Source of the DNA: Planococcus glaciei
Lineage (GTDB): Bacteria; Bacillota; Bacilli; Bacillales_A; Planococcaceae
DNA: 41,697 bases
NCBI RefSeq assembly: GCF_900099655.1
Contig: NZ_FNDC01000022.1
Location: 1-41,697, forward strand
Reading direction: 5' to 3'
The translations under genes and the position numbers were made by a program. The notes below the pieces were generated by a model, which ran no database searches, had not been told where the DNA came from, and worked only from the letters and a program-made list of their open reading frames with translations. Below are positions 31,109 through 39,391 of the stretch, piece after piece; the first letter of the stretch is position 1, and the number at the start of each line of letters is the position of its first letter.

Positions 31109-33268
31109 CTATTCGTTCTGCCCCAACAATTTTTTCAATGCGTCTGCCATTGCGGTATTCACCGGCGCTTCGTCCTGCTGCTTCAAGTATTTATTGACAT
31201 CTTTTTTGTTCGCTTTCGACTGGCTGGCATTGCGTCGCTTTTCAAAAGCCGACAGTTTCTCGCGGTGGCCGCATTGGCAGGCGAACATTTTGCCTTCCCC
31301 TTCACCGCGCATTTCCATGCGCTTGTGGCATACCGGACAGCGGGCATTTGTCTGAACCGCCACTTGTTTTTTGTAGCCGCATTCGCGGTCCTGGCAGACA
31401 TACATTTTCCCGCGTTTGCCGTTGACTTCCAGAAGCGATTTGCCGCAATCCGGGCACGTTTTGCCGGTGATGTTGTCGTGTTTGAATTTCTTGTCGCTTT
31501 TCTTGATATCCGAAACCGATTTCTGGGCGAACGCAATCATCTCTTTCATGAACTGCTCTTTTTTCATCTGCCCTTTGGCGATTTTATTAAGCTGCTGCTC
31601 CCAGTCTGCTGTCAGTTTCGGCGATTTCAAATCTTCCGGCACGAGTTCAAGCAATTGGCGGCCTTTTGACGTAATCGTCAAGTCCTTGCCTTTTTTCTCG
31701 ATCAGGAAGGTATTGAACAATTTGTCGATGACGTCGGCGCGGGTCGCCACGGTTCCAAGTCCACCGGTTTCACCTAAAGTCTGGATCAATTCTTTCGATT
31801 CCCCTGCCATGAACTGCGCCGGGTTTTCCATTGCGCCGAGCAGTGTTCCTTCATTGAAGAATGCCGGCGGCTTCGTTTTGCCGTCTGTCAGCGCAATGCC
31901 TTTGATGTGGAGATTCTGCCCTTTTTCAAACGACGGCAAAGTCGTATCGCCGTCTTCTTCGTCGTCATTGTAGACGCGTTTCCAGCCTTCGTTGCGGATC
32001 GTATTGCCTTTGGTCTGGAAGGTTTCGCCGCCCGCTGTGATTTTCACCGTTGTCTGGTCGTATTCATACATCGGGTAAAATACCGCGAGGAAGCGTTTGA
32101 CGATCATGTCGTATAATTTATGCTCTTTGTCCGACAGATTATGGAGCTGCGGCGTTTCTTCGGTCGGAATAATGGCGTGGTGGTCGCTGACTTTATTGTC
32201 ATCGATGGTCCCTTTTTGCGGAGCCACCGGCGTTTTCAGGATGGTCGCTGCAAGCGCACGGTACGGGCCGACTTGCACGGCCTTGATGCGGTCTTTCAGC
32301 GTATCTTTCATGTCGGACGTCAAATGCTTCGAATCGGTCCGCGGATACGTGACAATTTTATAGCGCTCGTACAAGCCCTGCAACGTGTTGAGCGTTTCTT
32401 TCGCCGACCAGCTGTAGCGCTTGTAGGCTTCTTTTTGAAGTTCGGTCAAGTCGAATAAAGGCGGCGCCGGCTGTTTCTTCGGTGTGACTTTCACGTCGGT
32501 CACGGTGCCTTCATGGGTGTTGTTCAGTTTGCTGAACAGCTTGTCGATTTTTTCTTTGTCAAACGACTGCGTCGAGTTGGCGTCGGTCCAGGTGAAAGCG
32601 GCCTGGTCCGTAATTGCCTGCATGCCGTAATACGGCTTCGGCTGGAAATTGCGGATCTGCTGTTCGCGTTCGGCAATCATCGCAAGCGTCGGCGTCTGCA
32701 CGCGCCCGGTCGACAATTGGGCATTATATTTCACCGTCAAAGCGCGCGTCGCGTTGATGCCGACAACCCAGTCCGCTTCCGCGCGGGCAACCGCTGCCTG
32801 GAATAAATTCTCGTAGGCTTTGCCGTCTTTCAGGTTATTGAAGCCGTCTTTAATCGCTTTGTCGGTGACGGACGAAATCCACAAACGCTTGATCGGCTTG
32901 CGCGTTTTCGTTTTCTCCAAAATCCAGCGTGCAACGAGTTCCCCTTCGCGTCCGGCATCGGTCGCGATGATGATTTCGTTGACGTCACTGCGGTTTAGTT
33001 GTGCTTTTACGGCATTGTATTGTTTCATCGATTGTTTGATTGGCACGAGTTTAAACGGTTCCGGAATAATCGGCAGGTTCTCCATTTTCCATTCCTTGAA
33101 GTCGTTGTCGTATTGTTCCGGCTGCGCCTGCGTCACCAAATGGCCAAGCGCCCACGTGACGATATACTGTTTTCCTTCCAAAAATCCGTTGCCTTTTTGC
33201 GAACACCCGAGTACGCGTGCAATATCGCGCGCCACGGATGGTTTTTCTGCGAGTACTACTGATTTCAA
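31109..33268 (-). CDS. topB: DNA topoisomerase III
   Basis: This 719-residue type IA topoisomerase relaxes and decatenates DNA through a Tyr-DNA intermediate. The N-terminal TOPRIM fold has VVLAEKPSVARDIARVLG and ATDAGREGELVARW, the catalytic Tyr is in TYPRTDSKHL, and a C-terminal zinc module has two four-cysteine fingers (CPDCGKS...CQDRECG and CPVCHKR...CQCG). The lysine-rich tail follows. I place the start at TTG 33268 because GAGGGTG stands 6 nt upstream and KSVVLAEKPSV aligns with relatives; the ATG at 33283 adds five residues without a site. Array 2 lies about 80 bp upstream. Confidence 0.95.
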   Translation of the reverse strand: MKSVVLAEKPSVARDIARVLGCSQKGNGFLEGKQYIVTWALGHLVTQAQPEQYDNDFKEWKMENLPIIPEPFKLVPIKQSMKQYNAVKAQLNRSDVNEIIIATDAGREGELVARWILEKTKTRKPIKRLWISSVTDKAIKDGFNNLKDGKAYENLFQAAVARAEADWVVGINATRALTVKYNAQLSTGRVQTPTLAMIAEREQQIRNFQPKPYYGMQAITDQAAFTWTDANSTQSFDKEKIDKLFSKLNNTHEGTVTDVKVTPKKQPAPPLFDLTELQKEAYKRYSWSAKETLNTLQGLYERYKIVTYPRTDSKHLTSDMKDTLKDRIKAVQVGPYRALAATILKTPVAPQKGTIDDNKVSDHHAIIPTEETPQLHNLSDKEHKLYDMIVKRFLAVFYPMYEYDQTTVKITAGGETFQTKGNTIRNEGWKRVYNDDEEDGDTTLPSFEKGQNLHIKGIALTDGKTKPPAFFNEGTLLGAMENPAQFMAGESKELIQTLGETGGLGTVATRADVIDKLFNTFLIEKKGKDLTITSKGRQLLELVPEDLKSPKLTADWEQQLNKIAKGQMKKEQFMKEMIAFAQKSVSDIKKSDKKFKHDNITGKTCPDCGKSLLEVNGKRGKMYVCQDRECGYKKQVAVQTNARCPVCHKRMEMRGEGEGKMFACQCGHREKLSAFEKRRNASQSKANKKDVNKYLKQQDEAPVNTAMADALKKLLGQNE

Positions 33269-33349
33269 TTTATTCACCCTCATTTCGTATAGCGTATATT
33301 ATAACATCTTCCGGTTTGTCTGGCTTTTTGTGGGGGTTGGAGGTATGAA

Positions 33350-33455
33350 AAGCGTATTTCCGAAATAATGAGGCGTATTTTAACTTTTACTGTGCATATT
33401 TTTCGATATCCGAGAGTATTTTAACCTTTATTGAGCGTATTTTACACTGACAAAA
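33350..33455. repeat. Array 2: five GAGCGTATTTT repeats stepping by 21, 21, 20, 21 bp
   Basis: Cores GCGTATT, GCGTATT, GCATATT, GAGTATT and GCGTATT begin at 33352, 33373, 33394, 33414 and 33435. The fourth unit ends TTTTAACCTTTATT, like units in arrays 1 and 3. The array lies between the divergent topB and NERD genes and stops a few bases before the NERD promoter. The 20-bp step breaks any reading frame. Confidence 0.85.
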
Positions 33456-33460
33456 ATCCA

Positions 33461-33489
33461 TTGAAATTCATCTGTGAAAAAGGTATATT
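33461..33489 (+). promoter_or_regulatory. Predicted sigma-A promoter of the NERD gene
   Basis: TTGAAA (33461-33466) and TATATT (33484-33489) are separated by exactly 17 bp. Transcription would start near 33496, about 20 nt before the ATG chosen for the gene. The promoter lies directly after array 2. Confidence 0.65.
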
Positions 33490-33514
33490 ATCTTCAATTC
33501 AAATGAAAGGATTG

Positions 33515-34459
33515 ATGTCTTTGCATATTATTGAACGGCGCCGCCCTTATCGACTTATTTATCAGCAAGCACTGTTGGCACGCACTTCGCCGTCGCACAA
33601 AAGCTATCCACTATTAAAAGAGAAAGTTCGAAGACGTTCAGCGGGGTTCGCCGGCGAAATCCAGTTTGATCGAGTTTGTGCCGAATATGGAGAGGAGATG
33701 CAATTCAGATTAATCCCTGATTTCAAGACGGCCACCCATCAAATTGATGCCATCTGTATTTTTTCTTCTTTTATTGTCATAGTAGAAGTCAAAAATATTA
33801 GCGGCCATATTCATATGGATGGGACGAAAAGACAGTTTTTCCGCATATTAAACGGAGTTATGACTGGCATGACAAACCCTGATGATCAGCTTTACCGGCA
33901 CGAAAAGTTGGTTCGCCGTTTGATTGGCGACAAAGTACCGATTATTGGCATTGTTGTCTTTACAAATCCTTCAGCCATTTTAGAAATAAAAAATATCAAA
34001 CGAAGAGTAATTCATCTCTCCGGTCTTCCATTTGTATTTGATGAACTGGTTTCCCATTATCGAAATTCCCCCACAATCGAAATAGAACATTATTTCAACT
34101 CTCTCTTATCTATGCAACCCCCATTGCAAATCCATACTCCACCTTTAATTTCCTATCCTCTTTTAGAAGGCGTTTTCTGCCCTGACTGCCCTTATACTAA
34201 AATGAATTATTCCCGCAACTTTTGGCGCTGTCCCTTATGCGCAAGAAAACGAGCAGACGCTCACTTACTGGCACTGCAGGATTACCGGCTGTTAATCGGC
34301 TCTACTATATCGAATTTAGAATTCCGGCGGTTTACTGGCTTGCAGTCCCGCACAAATGCATGGACTATCCTTCAGAGCTGCGGATTTCAGAAAATCGGCA
34401 ATAAGAAAAGTGTGCGCTATGTGATTCCTGAAGTGGACCTTCGAAAAAATTCGGATTAG
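33515..34459 (+). CDS. NERD-domain protein with C-terminal zinc ribbon, putative nuclease
   Basis: This 314-residue protein has a NERD (nuclease-related) domain, a PD-(D/E)XK-type fold. Visible residues are FAGEIQFDRV (Glu48), Asp78 in QIDAI and the Glu-x-Lys pair (Glu91, Lys93) in VEVKNISG, so the catalytic set is complete. The C-terminus carries a zinc ribbon, CPDC (222, 225) and CPLC (239, 242), and a final helical domain. DNA targeting is inferred, not shown. I start at ATG 33515, just after a good promoter; an AAAGGA lies close upstream and a TTG at 33521 is an alternative. Its base composition looks more AT-rich than its neighbours. Repeat arrays 2 and 3 flank it on both sides. Confidence 0.78.
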   Translation: MSLHIIERRRPYRLIYQQALLARTSPSHKSYPLLKEKVRRRSAGFAGEIQFDRVCAEYGEEMQFRLIPDFKTATHQIDAICIFSSFIVIVEVKNISGHIHMDGTKRQFFRILNGVMTGMTNPDDQLYRHEKLVRRLIGDKVPIIGIVVFTNPSAILEIKNIKRRVIHLSGLPFVFDELVSHYRNSPTIEIEHYFNSLLSMQPPLQIHTPPLISYPLLEGVFCPDCPYTKMNYSRNFWRCPLCARKRADAHLLALQDYRLLIGSTISNLEFRRFTGLQSRTNAWTILQSCGFQKIGNKKSVRYVIPEVDLRKNSD

Positions 34460-34466
34460 GATTTAA

Positions 34467-34572
34467 AAGCGTATTTACAGTATAACTGTGCATATTTTAA
34501 CCTTAATCGAGCATATTTTTTTAAAACCGAGCATATTTTAACCTTTACCGAGCGCAATTCCAAAAAACCAAC
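34467..34572. repeat. Array 3: five GAGCATATTTT repeats stepping by 21, 21, 20, 21 bp
   Basis: Cores GCGTATT, GCATATT, GCATATT, GCATATT and GCGCAATT begin at 34469, 34490, 34511, 34531 and 34552. The step pattern is identical to array 2, with the 20-bp step at the same place, and the order TTTTAACCTT appears in units 2 and 4. It starts 8 bp after the NERD stop codon and ends at the terminator of the next gene. Confidence 0.85.
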
Positions 34573-34574
34573 AA

Positions 34575-34598
34575 AAAAACCTCCCGCGGGAGGTTTTT
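34575..34598 (-). terminator. Intrinsic terminator of the flavin reductase gene
   Basis: AAAAACCTCCC (34575-34585) pairs with GGGAGGTTTTT (34588-34598), leaving an effective CGCG loop. T tracts occur on both strands, so it could also stop the NERD transcript. Confidence 0.85.
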
Positions 34599-34608
34599 CT
34601 TCTGCTAT

Positions 34609-35172
34609 TTAAGGATTATCAATCGTTTCCTTCGATAAATTCTGGCTCATTTCAGCGTATTGGACGAAAACGCGCGCCAATTCGCGCAGACGGTCGTGGA
34701 CGTCTTCGTTGATGATTGTATTCGTGTCATCGAAATGGCTCGTGTGGGTGTAGACGTAGTTCGGCGTCACGAGGCAGCGGAAATAGTCGAGAATCGGCTT
34801 CAGCTGGTTTTCGATGACGAGATGGTGCTGATAGGTGCCGCCGTTCGCGACGATTGATACCGGTTTGTAGCGCATCGTGCGGGGGTGCAGCATATCGAAC
34901 GTGTTTTTTAGGACGCCCGGAATCGAGCCTTGGAAAATCGGTGTGGCGATGATGTAGCCATCCGCGTTTTCAAAGCGATGGACGATTTCCTGCATGTCCT
35001 TGTTGTATTCGCCGAGCGGGCGGCCATCGACAAACTGGTGCTCGTAATCAGCCAAGTTCAACATCACAAGCTCCATATCCGGATTAAAATCTTTGATATA
35101 GGTTTGCACCTGTTCCAAGATGGCTCCTGTTTTTCTTCCAATAATTGTGCCGTCCACTAATAAAATCTTCAT
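34609..35172 (-). CDS. NADPH-dependent FMN reductase-type flavoprotein
   Basis: This 187-residue flavodoxin-fold enzyme is of the NADPH-dependent FMN reductase family. The strand-loop MKILLVDGTIIGRKTGA binds FMN phosphate, and ATPIFQGSIPGVLKNTFDML is the family signature (the usual form is TPxYxGSxPGxLKN). IVANGGTYQHH is a further flavin contact. It may reduce azo dyes, quinones or free flavin; substrate cannot be told from sequence. The ATG at 35172 has GAGGAGGA 8 nt upstream; the longer frame to 35226 has none. It stands alone with its own terminator. Confidence 0.87.
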   Translation of the reverse strand: MKILLVDGTIIGRKTGAILEQVQTYIKDFNPDMELVMLNLADYEHQFVDGRPLGEYNKDMQEIVHRFENADGYIIATPIFQGSIPGVLKNTFDMLHPRTMRYKPVSIVANGGTYQHHLVIENQLKPILDYFRCLVTPNYVYTHTSHFDDTNTIINEDVHDRLRELARVFVQYAEMSQNLSKETIDNP

Positions 35173-35296
35173 AAGACAAATCCTCCTCAAATGCGTATCT
35201 GCTTGGCTATAAAGCGAACAGCCCATAGCCTTGTTGTCTTTATCATAGCAAACCGGGCTGCCAAATACGCATCGATACGCTTATTCGGGAAAGATT

Positions 35297-37165
35297 TCAT
35301 TCTTTAGGCTGAATTCCGGATTTCATCCGGCTCGTTTCCAATTTCTCCTGAATCCGGATTTCCTGATGGGCCGGCGGGGAAAAACTGACGATGGTGTCCC
35401 CTATTTTCGGTTCTACTGCCATGCCCGTGGTAAAGAATTCGATTTTCCCTTGCGCCCGCTCCACGAATAAAGGAATCGTGCCGTCCACAGATCTCTCCCG
35501 GAAATCCGCATATGTGTATTGTTCGGTCAATTGCGTTTTCCGCATGGCATACCCTTCTTCAGCTTTCGCTTCAAGTGCATGAATATTCCATTCTGCACCG
35601 AACAAGGTTCTGCCGCTGAGCGAGGAATGGAAATCCTTTGGGTCGCTTTGATGGATCGCGGTCTGGAACAAGTGCGTCCGCCCGAGTTCCGGCACGAAAT
35701 TATTGACCACCAAGGAATTGTACGAATCCGTATCGGTGGCGACAATCATCGTTTCATACGGCGTCAAATCAATTTCGTACTCGGTATGCTCCGACAGGAT
35801 TTCACCGGCAAAGCTCGGGACGCCTGCCTGGCGCGCGAGCTGCAGATTGCCCCAAGCCGAATCCATGATCAACACGTTTTTATTCATACTCTGCAGCATT
35901 TTTCCAAGCCGTACCGCGAACCGGCTGCTGCCGACAATTAAAATGCCCGGTTCCACGGACGAAGCAAGGCCCAATTTTTTGCCGAGCCAGCTGATGGAAA
36001 AGCCGTGCGCTATGACGGTCGAAAAGACTAAGGCAAAGGTCAGCGCCGTTAACAGCTCCGCGTCTTCAAAGCCTGCGTCAAGCAGCGTAGTGGCGAAATA
36101 TCCGGACACGGTCAATGCGACGATTCCGCGCGGCGCAATCCAGCCGATCAAGGTCTTTTCCTGAACAGTCAAATCAGTGCCGATCGTCGAAAGCCAAATC
36201 GACAGCGGCCGGACCACAAAGAGCATAGCCAGCACAAAGGCGATGATGCGCACATTAAAGATTTCAATCAGAACGTCCAAACTGAGCGAAGCGGTCAGCA
36301 TGACGAAAATGCTGGAAATCAGGAGGACAGAAATATTTTCTTTGAAATGGCGCATTTCATTGATGGACGTAATGTTCATATTGGCCATCATGATGCCCAT
36401 TGCGGTAACGGCAAGCAAGCCGGTTTCGTGCATCACCATGTCCGAGACGGTGAAAACCAATAGCACAAAAGCAAACACCATCGGCGATTTGAGGAATTCG
36501 GGAATCTGCCCTTTTTCGAACATCCGCCCCATTCCCCATCCGGCGCCGATTCCGAGCAGCACTGCAAACAGCGCCGCTAAAAAGAACAAACCGAATGCCG
36601 CCGCTGATTCTTCGCCCATGGCGAACAGCACAAACTGAAAAGCGAACAAGGCCAGCAAAGCTCCGAACGGATCGACCACGATGCCTTCCCATTTTAAAAT
36701 GGCTGCAGGGCGTGCTTTCAGTTTTGCCTGCCGCAATAAAGGCAGAATCACCGTCGGTCCGGTCACAATAAACAAACCGCCGATGACGAACGAAACCGCG
36801 AGCGATAAGCCAGCCAGATAATGGGCAGCGAGCGACCCGGCAATCCAGGCGATGAAAGCGCCGAATGTGACAATCCGCAAAACCGGCTTGCTGAAGCTTT
36901 TGATTTCCTTAAAGTTTAAATTCAAGCTTCCTTCAAACAAAATAATCGCTACCGCCAAGGAAATTAGCGGACTGAATAAATCGCCAAAACTTTCTGATGG
37001 CGAAATGATGCCGAGCAGCGGACCGACAAGAAGGCCCGCAATCGACATTAGCACAATCGCCGGCAGCTGCAGGCGCCACGCAATCCATTGCGACAAGACG
37101 CCGAGGAACAGCACCAGCATGACATCAAATAATAAAGAATCGATAACAGTGACCCTCCTTTTCAC
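35297..37165 (-). CDS. Monovalent cation/proton antiporter with C-terminal regulatory domain
   Basis: This 622-residue CPA-type antiporter has about 12 membrane helices (residues about 10-395), in which GPTVILPLLRQ and EGIVVDPFGALLALF hold the transport-site aspartate. A soluble C-terminal region of about 200 residues follows, with a TrkA-N-like nucleotide fold (ILIVGSSRFAVRLGKML) and a TrkA-C-like end. It resembles NhaP/KefB-type sodium or potassium exporters. Start is uncertain: the only strong Shine-Dalgarno (AAAAGGAGG at 37154-37162) lies inside the frame, before GTC ACT GTT ATC. The GTG at 37165 has none, and the next in-frame ATG is residue 16. I keep 37165 as the outer bound. Confidence 0.85.
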   Translation of the reverse strand: MKRRVTVIDSLLFDVMLVLFLGVLSQWIAWRLQLPAIVLMSIAGLLVGPLLGIISPSESFGDLFSPLISLAVAIILFEGSLNLNFKEIKSFSKPVLRIVTFGAFIAWIAGSLAAHYLAGLSLAVSFVIGGLFIVTGPTVILPLLRQAKLKARPAAILKWEGIVVDPFGALLALFAFQFVLFAMGEESAAAFGLFFLAALFAVLLGIGAGWGMGRMFEKGQIPEFLKSPMVFAFVLLVFTVSDMVMHETGLLAVTAMGIMMANMNITSINEMRHFKENISVLLISSIFVMLTASLSLDVLIEIFNVRIIAFVLAMLFVVRPLSIWLSTIGTDLTVQEKTLIGWIAPRGIVALTVSGYFATTLLDAGFEDAELLTALTFALVFSTVIAHGFSISWLGKKLGLASSVEPGILIVGSSRFAVRLGKMLQSMNKNVLIMDSAWGNLQLARQAGVPSFAGEILSEHTEYEIDLTPYETMIVATDTDSYNSLVVNNFVPELGRTHLFQTAIHQSDPKDFHSSLSGRTLFGAEWNIHALEAKAEEGYAMRKTQLTEQYTYADFRERSVDGTIPLFVERAQGKIEFFTTGMAVEPKIGDTIVSFSPPAHQEIRIQEKLETSRMKSGIQPKE

Positions 37166-37279
37166 AACTTTTGGTGAAATTTTTTCTATGCCCCAGACTT
37201 ATTTGACCATTATAGAGGGTTTGCCGGTGATATGAAAAGCGAGAACCGAGCCGCCAGGGATTTAAAAAATCGGTTTATA

Positions 37280-37288
37280 TGTTACAAT
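37280..37288 (+). promoter_or_regulatory. Extended -10 promoter of the small coiled-coil gene
   Basis: TG at 37280-37281, one base, then TACAAT (37283-37288) gives an extended -10 box. A weak TTTAAA lies 16 bp upstream. The -10 overlaps the in-frame ATG at 37287, which would then lie upstream of the transcript start. Confidence 0.5.
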
Positions 37289-37313
37289 GGAAAAAAATCT
37301 AAGGGTGAATCTA

Positions 37314-37496
37314 GTGAACAGACAGGAAATTGAATTTGAAATTGCTGATTTGAAGAGTGACTATATACGCCACCAAGGCGATATCGAGAAACTCGAAACA
37401 ACTGGACATGCACGGATGGTAGAACAAGCGGAAGAGCGCTTGGAGAAAATGGAACAACGCCTTGCGGAATTGAACAAAAAACTCGCGGAACTGTAG
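37314..37496 (+). CDS. Small coiled-coil protein, SE1832-like
   Basis: This 60-residue, highly charged protein is almost wholly predicted to be a helical coiled coil (EIEFEIADLKSDYIRHQGDI, then EERLEKMEQRLAELNKKLAEL). Its size and NRQEIEFEI start resemble the SE1832 family of small Gram-positive proteins of unknown function; that match is by memory. I start at GTG 37314 because AAGGGTG stands 6 nt upstream and because the ATG at 37287 overlaps the predicted -10 box. It is a single short gene with no terminator seen except a short T run; repeat R3 begins about 50 bp after it. Confidence 0.68.
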   Translation: MNRQEIEFEIADLKSDYIRHQGDIEKLETTGHARMVEQAEERLEKMEQRLAELNKKLAEL

Positions 37497-37544
37497 CCCG
37501 CGGATTTTTTTTTGCGCTTCCCCTTTGTCTCTTATCCCTCAAAG

Positions 37545-37737
37545 ACCCCGATCAGTTTCGCACTGTCCGGCTTCGACGCTTGTCGGAGCTGAACAGCCGC
37601 TTCCGCTTTTCTTGATGTCTAGCTGCTGCGCCTAGCTCCTCGGGTCGTAAGCCACTTTGGCTGTGCGGCTGGAAATACGCCGCTTCGCCAAATCGTCTTA
37701 CGCCGGTCGGAGCTGAACAGGCGCTTCCGCTTTTCTA
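37545..37737. repeat. Modular intergenic repeat R3 upstream of yfmM
   Basis: A partial unit ends in the box CCGCTTTTCTT (37603-37613), then a full type A unit runs 124 bp to the next box at 37727. It contains GTCGTAAGCCAC and CGTCTTACGCC, the hairpin arms seen in R1. It fills the gap between the small coiled-coil gene and the ABC-F gene and ends about 40 bp before the latter's ATG. Confidence 0.8.
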
Positions 37738-37776
37738 TGGCACTTATACTTTTTAAAATATGGAGGAATATTATAA

Positions 37777-39336
37777 ATGAGTTTATTAACAGTAGAGAAT
37801 TTAAGCCACACGTTCGGCGACCGCACGCTTTTCAATGATGTGTCGTTCCGTTTGGTTGAAGGTGAACATGTAGGCCTTGTCGGAGCGAATGGCGTCGGCA
37901 AATCCACATTGATGAACATTTTGACCGGGAAAATCATGTACGATTCAGGCCGTGTCGAATGGCAGCCGAAAACGCATTACGGCTATTTGGATCAGCATAC
38001 GCAATTGACGCCTGGACGGACGATCCGCGAAACGCTTCAGGATGCGTTTCTTCCACTTTATAAGAAAGAGGAAGAATTGAACAACATTGCTATGAAAATG
38101 GGCGACGCTGATGCCAACTTGGAAGAATTATTGGAAGAAATGGCTGAAGTGCAAGACGCACTTGATGCCGGCGACTTTTACACGCTTGATGTGAAAATTG
38201 AAGAAATTGCGCGCGGCCTCGGCCTTGACGCAATCGGGCTTGAGCGCCCGGTTGAAGCCTTGTCCGGTGGACAGCGGACGAAACTGCTTCTGGCGAAATT
38301 GCTTCTGGAAAAACCGAAAGTCCTTTTGCTCGATGAGCCGACCAACTATCTGGATGAAGAGCATATCCAGTGGCTCGTCAACTATTTGAAAAACTACCCG
38401 CATGCGTTCCTGTTGATTTCGCATGATACGGAATTCATGAGCAGCGTAACAGGCGTTATTTTCCACTTGGAATTTTCCCGTCTGTCCCGCTATACAGCGA
38501 CTTACGAAAAATTCATCGAGCTTGCAGAATTGGCGAAAAAGCAGCATTTGGACGCTTACGAACGCCAAGCCGATATGATTAAGAAAACCGAAACCTTTAT
38601 TGCGAAGAACAAGGCCCGTGCTTCTACTACAGGGCGTGCAAAATCACGCCAGAAGCAATTGGACCGCATGGACCGCATCGAAAAACCGGAAATCGCAGCA
38701 AAACCGCAGTTTTCTTTCAAAGAAACGCGCAGCCCGAGCCGTTATGTAGTAGAAGCTGAAGCTTTGACAATCGGCTATGACAAACCGCTTCTTCCGCCGC
38801 TGACGTTCATGATTGAACGCGGTGAAAAAATTGCGCTTGTCGGCATGAACGGCGTCGGGAAATCGACCTTGCTGAAAACGATGCTTGGCAAAATCAAACC
38901 GTTGGACGGTGATGTTTTGCGCGGCGAATATTTGACTCCGAGCTATTTTGAGCAGGAAGTTAAAGCGCCTACGCACACACCGCTTGATGAAATCTGGTCT
39001 GCTTATCCAAGTTTGGATCAGGGCCAAGTGCGCGGTGCCCTTGCACGCACTGGTTTGAAAAATGAACACATCTCCCGTTCAATGACGCAATTAAGCGGTG
39101 GCGAACAAGCCAAAGTCCGTTTATGCAAATTGATGATGGAAGAAAGCAACTGGCTGATTTTCGATGAGCCTACCAACCACTTGGACATCGATGCAAAAGC
39201 AGAATTAAAACGTGCGATGCAAGCCTACAAAGGCACCATCGTCCTTGTCAGCCACGAACCCGAATTCTACGAAGGCTTGGCGACAAAAGTCTGGAATGTT
39301 GAAGAATGGATCAACGCCGGCAAACAATCTTTATAA
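37777..39336 (+). CDS. yfmM: ABC-F family ATPase, YfmM type
   Basis: This 519-residue soluble ABC-F protein has two nucleotide-binding domains, with Walker A motifs GANGVGKST and GMNGVGKST, signatures LSGGQ twice and Walker B motifs LLLDEPTNYLD and LIFDEPTNHLD. The two domains are joined by a charged, helical P-site tRNA-interacting linker (residues about 245-315). There are no membrane segments. Members act on the ribosome, some rescuing stalled translation and some giving antibiotic resistance. The first residues (SLLTVENLSHTFGDRTLFND) follow the B. subtilis YfmM pattern rather than YkpA or YfmR. GGAGG lies 9-10 nt upstream of the ATG. Confidence 0.86.
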   Translation: MSLLTVENLSHTFGDRTLFNDVSFRLVEGEHVGLVGANGVGKSTLMNILTGKIMYDSGRVEWQPKTHYGYLDQHTQLTPGRTIRETLQDAFLPLYKKEEELNNIAMKMGDADANLEELLEEMAEVQDALDAGDFYTLDVKIEEIARGLGLDAIGLERPVEALSGGQRTKLLLAKLLLEKPKVLLLDEPTNYLDEEHIQWLVNYLKNYPHAFLLISHDTEFMSSVTGVIFHLEFSRLSRYTATYEKFIELAELAKKQHLDAYERQADMIKKTETFIAKNKARASTTGRAKSRQKQLDRMDRIEKPEIAAKPQFSFKETRSPSRYVVEAEALTIGYDKPLLPPLTFMIERGEKIALVGMNGVGKSTLLKTMLGKIKPLDGDVLRGEYLTPSYFEQEVKAPTHTPLDEIWSAYPSLDQGQVRGALARTGLKNEHISRSMTQLSGGEQAKVRLCKLMMEESNWLIFDEPTNHLDIDAKAELKRAMQAYKGTIVLVSHEPEFYEGLATKVWNVEEWINAGKQSL

Positions 39337-39345
39337 GAAAACACG

Positions 39346-39381
39346 AAACGGCCTCTCCTTTTTACAGGAGAGGCCGTTTTT
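39346..39381. terminator. Bidirectional terminator after yfmM
   Basis: A perfect 14-bp stem (39346-39359 with 39366-39379) encloses TTTTAC and runs into Ts. It is placed between yfmM and the convergent phospholipase D-like gene. Confidence 0.92.
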
Positions 39382-39391
39382 GATTGCCCTA

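Noticed and set aside
22502..34572. Possible CRISPR arrays at the phased repeats
   Set aside because: The repeated unit is about 10-15 bp with degenerate 6-11 bp between copies, copies differ from each other, and no cas gene is present.
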